Assembly (NCBI GenBank): GCA_017461585.1
Contig: JAFTYM010000013.1
Location: 1-64,000 of the forward strand
Length of the DNA: 64,000 bases
Reading direction: 5' to 3'
From: Oscillospiraceae bacterium
GTDB taxonomy: Bacteria; Bacillota; Clostridia; Oscillospirales; Oscillospiraceae
A program made the translations under genes and the position numbers. The notes under the pieces were generated by a model. The model was not told the origin of the DNA. It saw only the letters and a program-made list of their open reading frames with translations, and ran no database searches. Below, piece after piece: positions 1 to 8,493 of this stretch (positions are counted from its first letter, which is position 1; each line of letters starts with the position of its first letter).

Positions 1-38
1 AGTTTTGCCACAAGCTATTCGAGATAGAATCAATTTAC

Positions 39-139
39 AAAAATCCGCCAATACTGGTATGTATTGGCGGATTTTTTAAGTTGCATTATAGCCGAATAGA
101 TAAAGGCAAAACCTTATGTTTTCTTATCGGGTACACCCT
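39..139. repeat. Terminator-bearing repeat, copy 1
   Basis: A perfect 14-bp stem (positions 41-54 with 61-74, loop of 6) is flanked by an A run on one side and a T run on the other, so it can terminate transcription in both directions. It is followed by about 53 bp (87-139) that recur almost base for base at 3997-4050, where the same hairpin core also precedes them. This copy lies just beyond the stop codon of the minus-strand XRE regulator and probably terminates it. It looks like a duplicated intergenic module; no protein is encoded in it. Confidence 0.8.
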
Positions 140-887
140 AACGTGAGATGCCTTTTTTCTTTGGAAAACCGAATATCCACAGCGCCGCGCCCAAAAGTGC
201 AAACGCAGTTTTAAACCGCAGACAAACAGGAAGCACTATGGTGCTGAAAAGATACGACAACACAGGAATTTTTGACATAGTTCGCTCAAGACCGATAATT
301 CCAGCCGTCGGATCAATTCTCTCTTTTACGGTTTGAATAATTTGCTCAACAGCGCAGACCGCGAAAAAAGCAGCCTGCGGCAGGAGAACGATTATCACGC
401 AAAGCGTAAGCACCAAAAGTCCACGGCGCACATACAATGTCCATTTTTGTGACAGCGGCTCAAATTTCAAAAGCAAGCCCAAACCTTGCATAACAAACCA
501 GCCGACCAGAAACATCACTATGGGATACACGGTGAGCCGCAAAAAATACAGATATGTCATCCCTGTGAACATATATTTTTCCTGCTTTATAATTGTCTCT
601 GCAATAATAAGCAGTACCGCCAAAACGATGACCACAGAAAACATTATAATAAACTTACGTGTTACCTTATGTTCTTTTTTCTCTTTCAGCACACCGTATA
701 TCACCGTGTTTACATCCGTATCCAGCGCGGCGGCGATACTTATGAGCATATCCACATCGGGACGTGATTTGCCCGTTTCGTAGTTTGACACCGTCTGCCG
801 TGTTACAAAAAGCACATCCGCAAGCTCATCCTGCGTCATGCCCTTTTGTGTTCTCAGCTGTCTAATGTTCTTTGAAATATCTCGCAT
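138..887 (-). CDS. XRE-family regulator with C-terminal membrane domain
   Basis: A 249-residue protein with an N-terminal helix-turn-helix of the Cro/XRE type (residues about 5-60, with the typical TQDELADVL and RQTVSNYETG segments). About four hydrophobic membrane segments follow (starting near residues 77, 110, 155 and 230). The ATG at 887 is chosen because GAGGTGAG lies five bases upstream; the longer reading frame to 938 has no such site. Membrane-tethered XRE regulators are common in Firmicutes and often respond to envelope or extracellular cues, but the target is unknown. It is transcribed away from the PBP5-like gene and may control it; that is inference from position only. Confidence 0.85.
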   Translation of the reverse strand: MRDISKNIRQLRTQKGMTQDELADVLFVTRQTVSNYETGKSRPDVDMLISIAAALDTDVNTVIYGVLKEKKEHKVTRKFIIMFSVVIVLAVLLIIAETIIKQEKYMFTGMTYLYFLRLTVYPIVMFLVGWFVMQGLGLLLKFEPLSQKWTLYVRRGLLVLTLCVIIVLLPQAAFFAVCAVEQIIQTVKERIDPTAGIIGLERTMSKIPVLSYLFSTIVLPVCLRFKTAFALLGAALWIFGFPKKKGISR

Positions 888-993
888 GGGGCTCACCTCA
901 CGTTTATTGTAGCCTTTGCGCACAAAAAAGTCGAGCAAAGATGCTTTGCGTCGCTTTTGTCGAAATTTGGTTTACAATAATTTATTATTTATA

Positions 994-1023
994 TTGCCTG
1001 TGCCATACTTTTCCTGTTATAAT
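994..1023 (+). promoter_or_regulatory. Probable sigma-A promoter for the PBP5-like gene
   Basis: TTGCCT (994-999) and TATAAT (1018-1023) are separated by 18 bp, 35 bp ahead of the start codon at 1058. The -10 matches the consensus perfectly and the -35 moderately. Confidence 0.5.
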
Positions 1024-1057
1024 TAATTTTACTGACTAATAGATTGGAGGATATCTG

Positions 1058-2473
1058 ATGAAACGATTTATTACCCTCGTCCTCGCTGTGATACTGGTCA
1101 TGTCTCTCGGCATCACCGCATTAGCCACAGGCTACACAGGAGAGGTTGACCCCATCAACGTCATTCTGCTAAACGCCGACACAGGCGACGTTCTGTATTC
1201 CAAAAATGAAACTTCCGCTGCGTACTCCGCAGGTCTTGTAAAGCTGATGACAGCTTATGTAACCGTTAAGAGCATTGATGACCTTGACACCGTTGTCACC
1301 GTCTCACCTGCCGCTCTTTCCAACATAAACGCAAATTCCGACCTCACCCTCTATCCCCCCATTGCAAGCGGTGAGCAGATAACCGTCCGCGATCTTTTAG
1401 CAGGTATGCTGGTCGCCTCCGGTAACGACTGCGCTCAGGCTCTTGCCACTTACGTCGGCGGCTCTGTAAACGGCTTCGTTGACCTTATGAACAGCTATGC
1501 TTCTGACCTTGGCATGACAGGTACAAAGTATACCAACCCCACGGGAAAGCACTCCGGCAGCCAGTACACCACCGCATCAGACGTGGCAAAGCTTGCCCGA
1601 GAGATCATCAAAAACCCTGATCTGATGGAGATCTTCGGCGCTGTATCCTACACTATTCCAGCCACAAATTCCGCTGACGTGCGCACTTTCTACAACACCA
1701 ACAGACTTATCTGCGAGTACTCTGACGAGGACAATTACCGCTATGAATATGCAACAGGTCTGATAGCAGGCTACATCAGCAGCTCTGCCGCCTGTCTTGC
1801 AGCTTCCGCTGAAAAAGACGGCACAAAGCTCATCTGCATCATTCTGGGCGATATATCCGCAACACGTACGACACGCTGGACTCTGGCAGCCGACCTCTTT
1901 GACTTCGGCTTTGAAAAGTATGCGCCCATCCCCGCTTCCGATGTTCTCTCAGATATCTCCCTTACATACACAGATGAAGACGGAGCTGTATTTGCAGCAG
2001 AGCCTGATTTTACAGGTATCACGGTTAAATATGACACCACCGCAGCAGGCGTTACAGCAACCGTAACCTCCGAAGACGGAGAAAAAGGCACAGCAGTTTA
2101 CAAAGATGCCAACGGCAGCACAATCGCGGAAGTCCCCGTAACCATTACAGAGGAGCTTACCTCTGCTCCCGAGGAGCCTGTAATCCCCGAAGAACCCGTT
2201 ATTGAACCTCCCGTCGAAACTCCAGAGGAGGAACCCGAAGAGGAAAAGAAAGAACGCGTTAAGCATCCCGTTCTGGCGATTATCCTCTCCGTTATCATCC
2301 TTGCTGCCGCTGTTTTCGGCTCACACTTTGCAGTCAAGAGAAAGGGCACAGGACGTCACACTTCTGAAAACGACAGCTTTAAGGTCAAGTTCCGTCACAA
2401 CTTCATGACCTATCTCCTGTTCGCCGTCGTCGCCATTATTCTTATTCTTATAATCTGCGCTATACTTATTTAA
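1058..2473 (+). CDS. PBP5-like S11 family protein lacking catalytic residues
   Basis: A 471-residue homologue of D-alanyl-D-alanine carboxypeptidases (peptidase S11, DacA type): signal peptide (1-23), S11 fold (about 28-290), a PBP5 C-terminal-like beta domain, a Pro/Glu-rich spacer (about 365-400) and two membrane helices (about 403-423 and 450-471). The SGN motif is intact (Ser121-Gly-Asn). The SxxK motif reads GLVK, so the nucleophilic Ser is Gly59 although Lys62 remains, and the KTG motif reads ATG at 232-234. Without the acylated serine a carboxypeptidase reaction is not expected. It may bind peptidoglycan or act as a scaffold or sensor. An AGGA-type site precedes the ATG. Confidence 0.85.
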   Translation: MKRFITLVLAVILVMSLGITALATGYTGEVDPINVILLNADTGDVLYSKNETSAAYSAGLVKLMTAYVTVKSIDDLDTVVTVSPAALSNINANSDLTLYPPIASGEQITVRDLLAGMLVASGNDCAQALATYVGGSVNGFVDLMNSYASDLGMTGTKYTNPTGKHSGSQYTTASDVAKLAREIIKNPDLMEIFGAVSYTIPATNSADVRTFYNTNRLICEYSDEDNYRYEYATGLIAGYISSSAACLAASAEKDGTKLICIILGDISATRTTRWTLAADLFDFGFEKYAPIPASDVLSDISLTYTDEDGAVFAAEPDFTGITVKYDTTAAGVTATVTSEDGEKGTAVYKDANGSTIAEVPVTITEELTSAPEEPVIPEEPVIEPPVETPEEEPEEEKKERVKHPVLAIILSVIILAAAVFGSHFAVKRKGTGRHTSENDSFKVKFRHNFMTYLLFAVVAIILILIICAILI

Positions 2474-2485
2474 AACATTTTACAG

Positions 2486-2518
2486 GCACAGCAGTTCTTT
2501 CTGCTGTGCTTTGTTGTT
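2486..2518 (+). terminator. Terminator after the PBP5-like gene
   Basis: A nine-bp stem GCACAGCAG/CTGCTGTGC with a 6-base loop is followed by TTTGTTGTT, 12 bases after the stop codon. Confidence 0.75.
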
Positions 2519-2563
2519 CATACAGGACGTTTGTGATAGTATTTATTGTGAGGTGTTTGGCAG

Positions 2564-3733
2564 ATGAAACTGAAAATATTACTGTATCTTGTTTTGGCAT
2601 TCGTTTTTGCTGTGTCAGGCTGCGTAAAATCAGGAAGTGTTACACCGCCGCAGGACACATTAGCCGTTGAAACACCGGAAACCATACCGGACGACAGCGA
2701 AACCGAAACAAAACCCGAAACGGATGACAACGGAGATGTCCTGATCACCGAAACAGATGACAGCGGCAACGTAATCACACAGATTATTTACACCGCAAGC
2801 ACAAATATTACAGAAAAGTATATCTACGAATACGACGAAAACGGCAATCTGATACACGAATACAATTATTCGGCTGACGGCAATTTTGCAGATGAGTTCA
2901 AGGCGGGTAATTACGAAAACGCCAATGGTTTCGGGGAAATATATTATGATATACCCTCAGACCATTATATCAACATGGATGAAGCATTTTCGGTTACTGT
3001 TGAAGAACTTGCGCCCCTATATGCAAAGGCGGAACAGCTTTGGGTGACATATGGAGTGACTGTGCTGATTGCAGACAAAGTGTCCGACTATACTGACGGA
3101 GCGGAATTGTGCTTTGAATATGACCAGATCAGCGCCTGTCTTGATCTTATAGAGAGCTGCCTTTCCTGTTATCCGAAAGATTTCTTCAGAGATTTCGATG
3201 CCGACGTATGTATTCAACTGGTGGGATCCGGTTCTGCCTCGGGGCTATATATGAGCGGTTACGAACGGCGGCTTATTCAAATTGATGTAAACTGCTACAC
3301 TCCCGACGACGAATATGATAACGGCTATTTCTTCTGCTATACACTCCACCATGAAACAGCGCATATGATAAGCGAAACGCTTATGAAAAGAGCTGAACAA
3401 TCGCAGGTTCCGTTAACGGAGGAGCTTTGGAACAGCTATAATCCCGAAGGCTTTTCCTATGTATACGGTTATGACGACGAAAAGGAAATAGAGATATACG
3501 ACAGCGGCAGCAATTACGAATATTTCGTTTACAGCTACGGCTGCTCCACGCCGGATGAAGACCGCTCTATAGTATTCGGTGAGGCGATGACCTATTATCA
3601 AGGGTATGAAAGTTCCGGATTTACCGAATACGTCAAGGCAAAGCTGATGTATTACAGCGATTGTATAAAAGCAGGCTTTAAAAGCGACAGCTGGGACGAT
3701 ATCGCACCGTGGGAGCATATACTTAACAAATAG
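2564..3733 (+). CDS. Lipoprotein with zincin (HExxH) motif
   Basis: A 389-residue predicted lipoprotein: hydrophobic signal with lipobox VSGC (Cys20). An acidic/threonine-rich stretch follows, then a short region (about residues 50-110) whose repeated Asp/Glu-Asn-Gly-Asn/Asp turns recall YD/RHS-type repeats. The C-terminal half holds HETAH at residues 263-267, matching HExxH zinc metallopeptidases, and FGEAMTYY at about 338-345, whose Glu340 could be the third zinc ligand as in gluzincins. I do not recognise the family. It probably acts outside the membrane on a protein or peptide. GAGGTG lies 8-10 bases before the ATG. Confidence 0.7.
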   Translation: MKLKILLYLVLAFVFAVSGCVKSGSVTPPQDTLAVETPETIPDDSETETKPETDDNGDVLITETDDSGNVITQIIYTASTNITEKYIYEYDENGNLIHEYNYSADGNFADEFKAGNYENANGFGEIYYDIPSDHYINMDEAFSVTVEELAPLYAKAEQLWVTYGVTVLIADKVSDYTDGAELCFEYDQISACLDLIESCLSCYPKDFFRDFDADVCIQLVGSGSASGLYMSGYERRLIQIDVNCYTPDDEYDNGYFFCYTLHHETAHMISETLMKRAEQSQVPLTEELWNSYNPEGFSYVYGYDDEKEIEIYDSGSNYEYFVYSYGCSTPDEDRSIVFGEAMTYYQGYESSGFTEYVKAKLMYYSDCIKAGFKSDSWDDIAPWEHILNK

Positions 3734-4070
3734 ACGCAAAACCCGACAAGAAAACATAAGCTTAAAAAGAAATCCTTTGCCCGTAAACATCGTTATCAAA
3801 GCTAGCAAGATACCAAGTATTACATCGCTTTTCTGCCTCGTTTACGAACAAAATCTATCTTTTTAAGTGCTTGCAGTTGTTCTATCGCCGTGTCGTCAGA
3901 GACGACACATGGCAATATATCATAATGAATTATGATATATTCAGCTAACAAAAAATCCGCCAATACAACCAGTATTGGCGGATTTTTTCAGTTCGTTTAT
4001 AGCCGAATAGATAAAGGCAAAACCTTATGTTTTCTTATCGGGCACACCCTTTCATAGATCGGGTTTTTGT
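3734..4070. other. Hairpin-rich intergenic region without genes
   Basis: This 337-bp stretch holds no supported gene. It contains an inverted fragment of the terminator repeat (3737-3756, reading CCCGACAAGAAAACATAAG), an 8-bp stem hairpin GTGTCGTC/GACGACAC (3890-3908), a 13-bp-arm palindrome (3914-3941, two-base loop) and then copy 2 of the terminator repeat. The lipoprotein and the histidine operon converge here. Confidence 0.7.
3950..4050. repeat. Terminator-bearing repeat, copy 2 (his operon terminator)
   Basis: A stem ATCCGCCAATAC/GTATTGGCGGAT with a 5-base loop and a T run on the minus strand follows the end of hisIE, so it is the likely terminator of the histidine operon. The adjoining segment 3997-4050 matches 87-139 with a single obvious substitution (GGGTAC versus GGGCAC). 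Both copies sit 3' of a minus-strand gene in the same orientation. Confidence 0.8.
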
Positions 4071-4715
4071 TTATTTCATTGTCTCCTGCTTTATCTTGTG
4101 GTCTATCACATGACGGGATGCAAGCTCGCGCTTAACTTCATCAACAGAAATCCCCATTTCCACCATAAGCACCAGAACGTGGTAACACAGGTCGGAAATC
4201 TCATAAATCGTCTCCGCCTTGTCATCCTTCATGGCGCCGATGACGACCTCTGTGCACTCCTCGCCCACTTTTTTGAGAATTTTCTCCTTACCCTTTTCGA
4301 AAAGATAAGTTGTATAGCTCTTTTCGGGACGATCCTTGTTTCTCTGCACCAGCAGGTCATAAAGAGTTTCAAGGGCAAAGGCTTGTGTCTCTCCGTCCTC
4401 AAAAAGGAGATTTGTGAAGCAGGAGTCCGTGCCCAGATGGCAGGCAGGTCCGTTTTTGATTACCTCCACCACAAGGGCGTCATAGTCGCAGTCTGCTGTT
4501 ATTGAAACAACGCGCTGTGTGTTTCCGCTGGTCTCGCCCTTGCGCCACAGCTCCTGACGTGATCTGGAGAAAAAGCAGGTGTGCTTTTCGTTCAACGTTA
4601 TCTCAAGGCTCTCACGGTTCATGTATGCAACGGTGAGAACTTTTTTTGTGTAAAAATCCTGTACGACAGCGGGGATAAGTCCCTTTTCGTCGAATTTAAG
4701 CTTTGTAATATCCAT
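4071..4715 (-). CDS. hisIE: Phosphoribosyl-AMP cyclohydrolase / phosphoribosyl-ATP pyrophosphatase
   Basis: Bifunctional enzyme for steps 2 and 3 of histidine synthesis: PR-ATP to PR-AMP by the C-terminal HisE domain, then ring opening by the N-terminal HisI domain. HisI (about residues 1-112) shows the metal-binding DCDYD and the CHLGTDSC segment. HisE (about 120-214) shows the MazG-like helix with EECTEVVIGA and the later EISDLCYH. ATG 4715 is preferred because GAGGAA precedes it; a GTG at 4727 would overlap the hisF stop by four bases and is the alternative. Last gene of the his operon. Confidence 0.95.
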   Translation of the reverse strand: MDITKLKFDEKGLIPAVVQDFYTKKVLTVAYMNRESLEITLNEKHTCFFSRSRQELWRKGETSGNTQRVVSITADCDYDALVVEVIKNGPACHLGTDSCFTNLLFEDGETQAFALETLYDLLVQRNKDRPEKSYTTYLFEKGKEKILKKVGEECTEVVIGAMKDDKAETIYEISDLCYHVLVLMVEMGISVDEVKRELASRHVIDHKIKQETMK

Positions 4716-4723
4716 ATTCTTCC

Positions 4724-5482
4724 TCACAGACGAACATTCACTCCGCTGTCACGGAGATATTTTTTCAGGTCGCGTATATCCACTTCTCTGAAGTGGAATA
4801 TGCTGGCAGCAAGACCTGCATCCACCCCCGGTATCTTTTCAAAAAGCTCCGAAAAGTCTGACATCTTTCCTGCACCGCCCGAGGCGATGATGGGGATCGT
4901 CACAAGCTCCGAGAGATCCTGCAGCATTTCAAGGTCAAATCCGTTTTTAACTCCATCGGTGTCGATGCTGTTTAAAACTATCTCACCTGCACCGTTATTC
5001 TGACCCCTTACCGCCCACTGCAGAGCATCTATACCCGTATCTTCCCTGCCGCCTTTTGCGAAAAGGTGATACTTTCCGTCTACGCGCTTAACGTCCATAG
5101 ACAATACGACGCACTGGTCGCCATAGCGCTTTGCAGCCTCGGAAATAAGGTCGGGATTTCTTATAGCCCCCGAGTTTACGCTGACCTTATCAGCACCCGC
5201 TTTCAGCACACGGTCAAAATCCTCCAGAGAATTTATGCCGCCGCCTACGGTTAAGGGGATAAAGATGCGCTCTGCCACACGGCGCAGCACATCGTCAAAC
5301 AGTGGGCGCGCCTCTACGCTTGCGGTTATATCGTAGAAAACCAGCTCATCAGCGCCTGACGCATTGTAAAACGCAGCCATTTCAACGGGATCTTCAACAT
5401 CGCGTATACCCTCAAAATTTACGCCTTTTACAACTCTGCCGTTTCTCACATCAAGGCATGGGATTATGCGCTTGGTAAGCAT
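4724..5482 (-). CDS. hisF: Imidazole glycerol phosphate synthase, cyclase subunit
   Basis: A 252-residue (beta/alpha)8 barrel that uses ammonia delivered by HisH to convert PRFAR into imidazole glycerol phosphate and AICAR. The N-terminal PCLDVRNGR holds the catalytic Asp11. The second catalytic Asp is in the MDVKR segment, and phosphate-binding glycine turns appear as VGGGI and SGGAG. Length is normal. Its ATG directly follows the hisA stop codon, with GAGGTGAGG inside the end of hisA as binding site. Confidence 0.97.
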   Translation of the reverse strand: MLTKRIIPCLDVRNGRVVKGVNFEGIRDVEDPVEMAAFYNASGADELVFYDITASVEARPLFDDVLRRVAERIFIPLTVGGGINSLEDFDRVLKAGADKVSVNSGAIRNPDLISEAAKRYGDQCVVLSMDVKRVDGKYHLFAKGGREDTGIDALQWAVRGQNNGAGEIVLNSIDTDGVKNGFDLEMLQDLSELVTIPIIASGGAGKMSDFSELFEKIPGVDAGLAASIFHFREVDIRDLKKYLRDSGVNVRL

Positions 5483-6205
5483 TTATGCCTCACCTCTGGC
5501 AACTTCAAGAGCCTTTCTAAGGTCAATGTTTCCGTTATACAGGGCCTTACCGATGATGGCGCCCTCAATGCCCATATCGCGGAGAGCGGCGATCTCTTCA
5601 AGAGTTGTAACACCGCCGGAGGCGATGATCTTTACAAAGCAGTTTTCAACAAGGCGCTGATATACCTCAAGGTTTGTTCCCTGAAGAGCACCGTCGCGGC
5701 TGATGTCAGTAAACACAACGTTGCTTACGCCGATAGCGCCGATTCTCAGGCAGACCTCTTCGGAGTTTATGCCTGTTACGTTCTGCCAGCCGTCTACGGC
5801 GACCTGTCCATCCTTGGAGTCTATGCTTATGGCGATTTTGTTGCCGTAAAGCTTTACCATATCACGCAGGAATGGGAAGTTGTTCATGGCAACTGTACCA
5901 AGAATGATGCGGCTTACACCTGCTTCAAGATATGCCTTGATAGTGTCGTGGCTTCTGATACCGCCGCCAACCTGAACAAACATATCTGTTGACTTTATAA
6001 TTTCCTTTATGATGTCTGCATTAACGGGTTTTCCCTCTTTTGCGCCGTCAAGGTCTACAACGTGGAGGTACTTTGCTCCGCAGTTCTTAAACTCCATGGC
6101 AGCCTCAAGAGGAGTCATCTCATATCTGATCTCCTGATCATAGTCTCCGTATGTAAGACGGACCACCTTGCCGCCTCTGATATCGATTGCAGGAAAAATC
6201 TTCAT
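5483..6205 (-). CDS. hisA: ProFAR isomerase
   Basis: 1-(5-phosphoribosyl)-5-[(phosphoribosylamino)methylideneamino]imidazole-4-carboxamide isomerase, 240 residues, (beta/alpha)8 barrel. Catalytic Asp8 lies in FPAIDIRGGK and the second catalytic Asp in FTDISRDGA. Phosphate turns VGGGIRS and ASGGV are visible. It catalyses an Amadori-type rearrangement of ProFAR to PRFAR, the substrate of HisF/HisH on either side of it in the operon. Confidence 0.97.
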   Translation of the reverse strand: MKIFPAIDIRGGKVVRLTYGDYDQEIRYEMTPLEAAMEFKNCGAKYLHVVDLDGAKEGKPVNADIIKEIIKSTDMFVQVGGGIRSHDTIKAYLEAGVSRIILGTVAMNNFPFLRDMVKLYGNKIAISIDSKDGQVAVDGWQNVTGINSEEVCLRIGAIGVSNVVFTDISRDGALQGTNLEVYQRLVENCFVKIIASGGVTTLEEIAALRDMGIEGAIIGKALYNGNIDLRKALEVARGEA

Positions 6206-6217
6206 TGTTTTCTCTCC

Positions 6218-6844
6218 TTAAATCTCGGAAAAAGCCTTTAAAATGCTCAGACCGATATTTCCGCTTTTTTCGGGGTGGAACTGACAGCCGAAAACGTTGT
6301 CTCTCGCCACCACCGCAGGTATTTTAACTCCGTAATCCGCCCATGCCTTCAGCGCGTCGGCGCAATCGTCAGCATAGAAGGAGTGGACGAAATATACAAA
6401 ATCGCCCTCTTTTACATATTTTAATACAGGAGTACCTGTTTTTGCAAATGTTAAGCTGTTCCAGCCCATGTGAGGTATCTTAAGGTCGATATTTTTCGCC
6501 TTAAAAGACTCTTCAAGAGGGCGCACGATACCTTTTATCCAGCCAAGCCCCTCGTGCTCTCCGTATTCAAAGCTCTTTTCAAAGAGCATCTGCATGCCGA
6601 GGCATATACCCATAATCGGCTTTCCCTCTTTGACAAGCTCTGTCAGAACAGGCACAAGTCCCGTGCTTTTAAGCTTTTCCATGGCATCTCCGAAAGCGCC
6701 CACACCGGGGAGAATTATGTGAGATGCACCTTTCAAAATTTCCGCGTCATTTGTGACGACGCTTTCGATCTCAAGGTATTTAAGTGAGGACGCGATGGAG
6801 AAAAGATTTCCCACACCGTAGTCCACTATGGCAGTATAGCTCAT
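6218..6844 (-). CDS. hisH: Imidazole glycerol phosphate synthase, glutaminase subunit
   Basis: A 208-residue class I glutamine amidotransferase that feeds ammonia to HisF. The nucleophile elbow GICLGMQ holds Cys81, and the partner residues are His190 and Glu192 in QFHPEKSG. The oxyanion-region loop PGVGAFGDAM is typical of HisH. The start overlaps the hisB stop by four bases (ATGA), indicating translational coupling. Confidence 0.97.
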   Translation of the reverse strand: MSYTAIVDYGVGNLFSIASSLKYLEIESVVTNDAEILKGASHIILPGVGAFGDAMEKLKSTGLVPVLTELVKEGKPIMGICLGMQMLFEKSFEYGEHEGLGWIKGIVRPLEESFKAKNIDLKIPHMGWNSLTFAKTGTPVLKYVKEGDFVYFVHSFYADDCADALKAWADYGVKIPAVVARDNVFGCQFHPEKSGNIGLSILKAFSEI

Positions 6845-7431
6845 AATATCGTACCTTTCGTAGAGGGTATCTCATTTTCAAACCCTTCCTCATAGGCAAC
6901 CGCCGCCTTCATCGCTCTTGCAAGAGCCTTGAAGATCCCCTCTATAATGTGGTGGCTGTTTTCTCCTGCAAGCTGCTTAACATGGATGTTTGCACCGAGG
7001 CTTCTGGAAAAAGCCAGCAGAAACTCTTTTACAAGCTCGGTGTCAAAATCGCCCACTTTTTCCGTGGGGATATTTACATCATAGCCCACATAAGCTCTGC
7101 CGCTTATGTCAACAGCAACGGCAATAAGCGCCTCATCCATAGGCAGCATAAAGTAGCCGTAACGGTTAATACCGCGGCGGTCCATAAGCGCCTCTCTGAA
7201 AGCGCAGCCCAAAACGATGCCTATATCCTCTGTTGTGTGGTGTGCGTCAACGTGCATATCGCCAAGGCATTTTACCACAAGGTCGAATCTGCCGTGGCGG
7301 GCAAAAAGCTCCAGCATGTGGTTTAAAAAGCCGCAGCCTGTGTCCACATCATATTCGCCTCTGCCGTCAACATTGAGCATCATATTGATAGATGTCTCTG
7401 TAGTCTCTCTGACAATAGTTGTCTGTCTCAT
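6841..7431 (-). CDS. hisB: Imidazoleglycerol-phosphate dehydratase
   Basis: A 196-residue monofunctional dehydratase that forms imidazole acetol phosphate. Both manganese-binding His motifs are present: HHTTEDIGI (near residue 64) and HHIIEGIFKALARA (near 160). There is no N-terminal histidinol-phosphatase domain as in enterobacterial HisB, so that step needs another enzyme not found in this operon. Confidence 0.97.
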   Translation of the reverse strand: MRQTTIVRETTETSINMMLNVDGRGEYDVDTGCGFLNHMLELFARHGRFDLVVKCLGDMHVDAHHTTEDIGIVLGCAFREALMDRRGINRYGYFMLPMDEALIAVAVDISGRAYVGYDVNIPTEKVGDFDTELVKEFLLAFSRSLGANIHVKQLAGENSHHIIEGIFKALARAMKAAVAYEEGFENEIPSTKGTIL

Positions 7432-8493
7432 TTATTTCCCGCCCTTCAAAATCTCTTCTGTGGCTGAAATCAAGGCACCCATCTCTTCATAAGTGCCGAC
7501 GGTTATTCGGACATAATCACGAATACGCGCTTTGCTTCCGAAGTAACGTACTATTATACCACGTTCACGCAGCGCCTGTACATAGTCGAAAGCGGATATA
7601 CCGCAAGGTTTTGCAAAAACAAAGTTTGTCAGGCTGTTCGTCAGGGTAAAACCGAGGTTTTGGAGCTCTTTTGTCGTAAATTCGCGGTTCTTGATTATCT
7701 CGCTGCGGCACTTTTCAAAATATTCCGTGTCCTTCATGGCAGCTTCACCTGCCAGCATACTGATGCGGTTTACGCTGTAAGGATTAAAGCTGAAGCGAAG
7801 GGTGTTCATATCGGCGATAAGCTCCTCATTTCCCATGCAGAAGCCAAGTCTGCCGCCGGCAAGTGAGCGTGACTTTGAAAAAGTCTGCACAACCAGAAGA
7901 TTGTCATATTCACCGATGAGCTTTACCGCGCTCTCGCCGCCGAAATCTATGTATGCCTCGTCAACTACAACAAGGCGGTCTCTGTCCTGCTCCAAAAGTG
8001 TTCTTATCTCGGAAAGAGGCTTAAAAAGTCCTGTGGGCGCATTGGGATTTGCGATGTACACAGTTCCCTTTTTGCCCTCATAATCGGAAATATCAATGGT
8101 AAAATCGTCCTTTAATGGTATCTCCTCATAATCTATTCCGAAGAATTTGCAGAACACGGGATAAAATCCGTAAGTCAGATCCGCAAAAACAGCGCCGTTT
8201 TTACAAAGTCCGTTAAAGGTGAAGGCTAAAACCTCATCGCTGCTGTTGCAGACGCAGACATTTTTCTCTGAAATGCCGTAGTGCCCGGCTATTGCAGCCA
8301 CCACGCCTGCGCTTGTCGGGTCGGGATAAAGGCGCAGAGCGTCTATCTCCGCCTTTGTTATTGCCTCTGACACTTTAGGTGATGGCGGAAAGGGACTTTC
8401 ATTTGTATTCAGCTTTATGAGGTTTTGTATACCCTTGGGCTGCTCCCCGGGAACGTAGGGTTCAAGCTCCGTAAGTCTGAAAAATCTGCTCAT
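7432..8493 (-). CDS. hisC: Histidinol-phosphate aminotransferase
   Basis: A 353-residue class I/II PLP aminotransferase converting imidazole acetol phosphate to histidinol phosphate with glutamate. The PLP lysine lies in QTFSKSRSLAGGRLGF; the cofactor-binding DEAYIDF and NPNAPTG segments and the N-terminal NTNESPFPP are visible. Its ATG overlaps the hisD stop by four bases, and its own stop is immediately followed by the hisB start. Confidence 0.96.
   Translation of the reverse strand: MSRFFRLTELEPYVPGEQPKGIQNLIKLNTNESPFPPSPKVSEAITKAEIDALRLYPDPTSAGVVAAIAGHYGISEKNVCVCNSSDEVLAFTFNGLCKNGAVFADLTYGFYPVFCKFFGIDYEEIPLKDDFTIDISDYEGKKGTVYIANPNAPTGLFKPLSEIRTLLEQDRDRLVVVDEAYIDFGGESAVKLIGEYDNLLVVQTFSKSRSLAGGRLGFCMGNEELIADMNTLRFSFNPYSVNRISMLAGEAAMKDTEYFEKCRSEIIKNREFTTKELQNLGFTLTNSLTNFVFAKPCGISAFDYVQALRERGIIVRYFGSKARIRDYVRITVGTYEEMGALISATEEILKGGK

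Noticed and set aside
138..886. Plus-strand frames inside the XRE regulator (148-336, 486-767, 520-783)
   Set aside because: They are shadows of the minus-strand gene, without binding sites or recognisable protein features.
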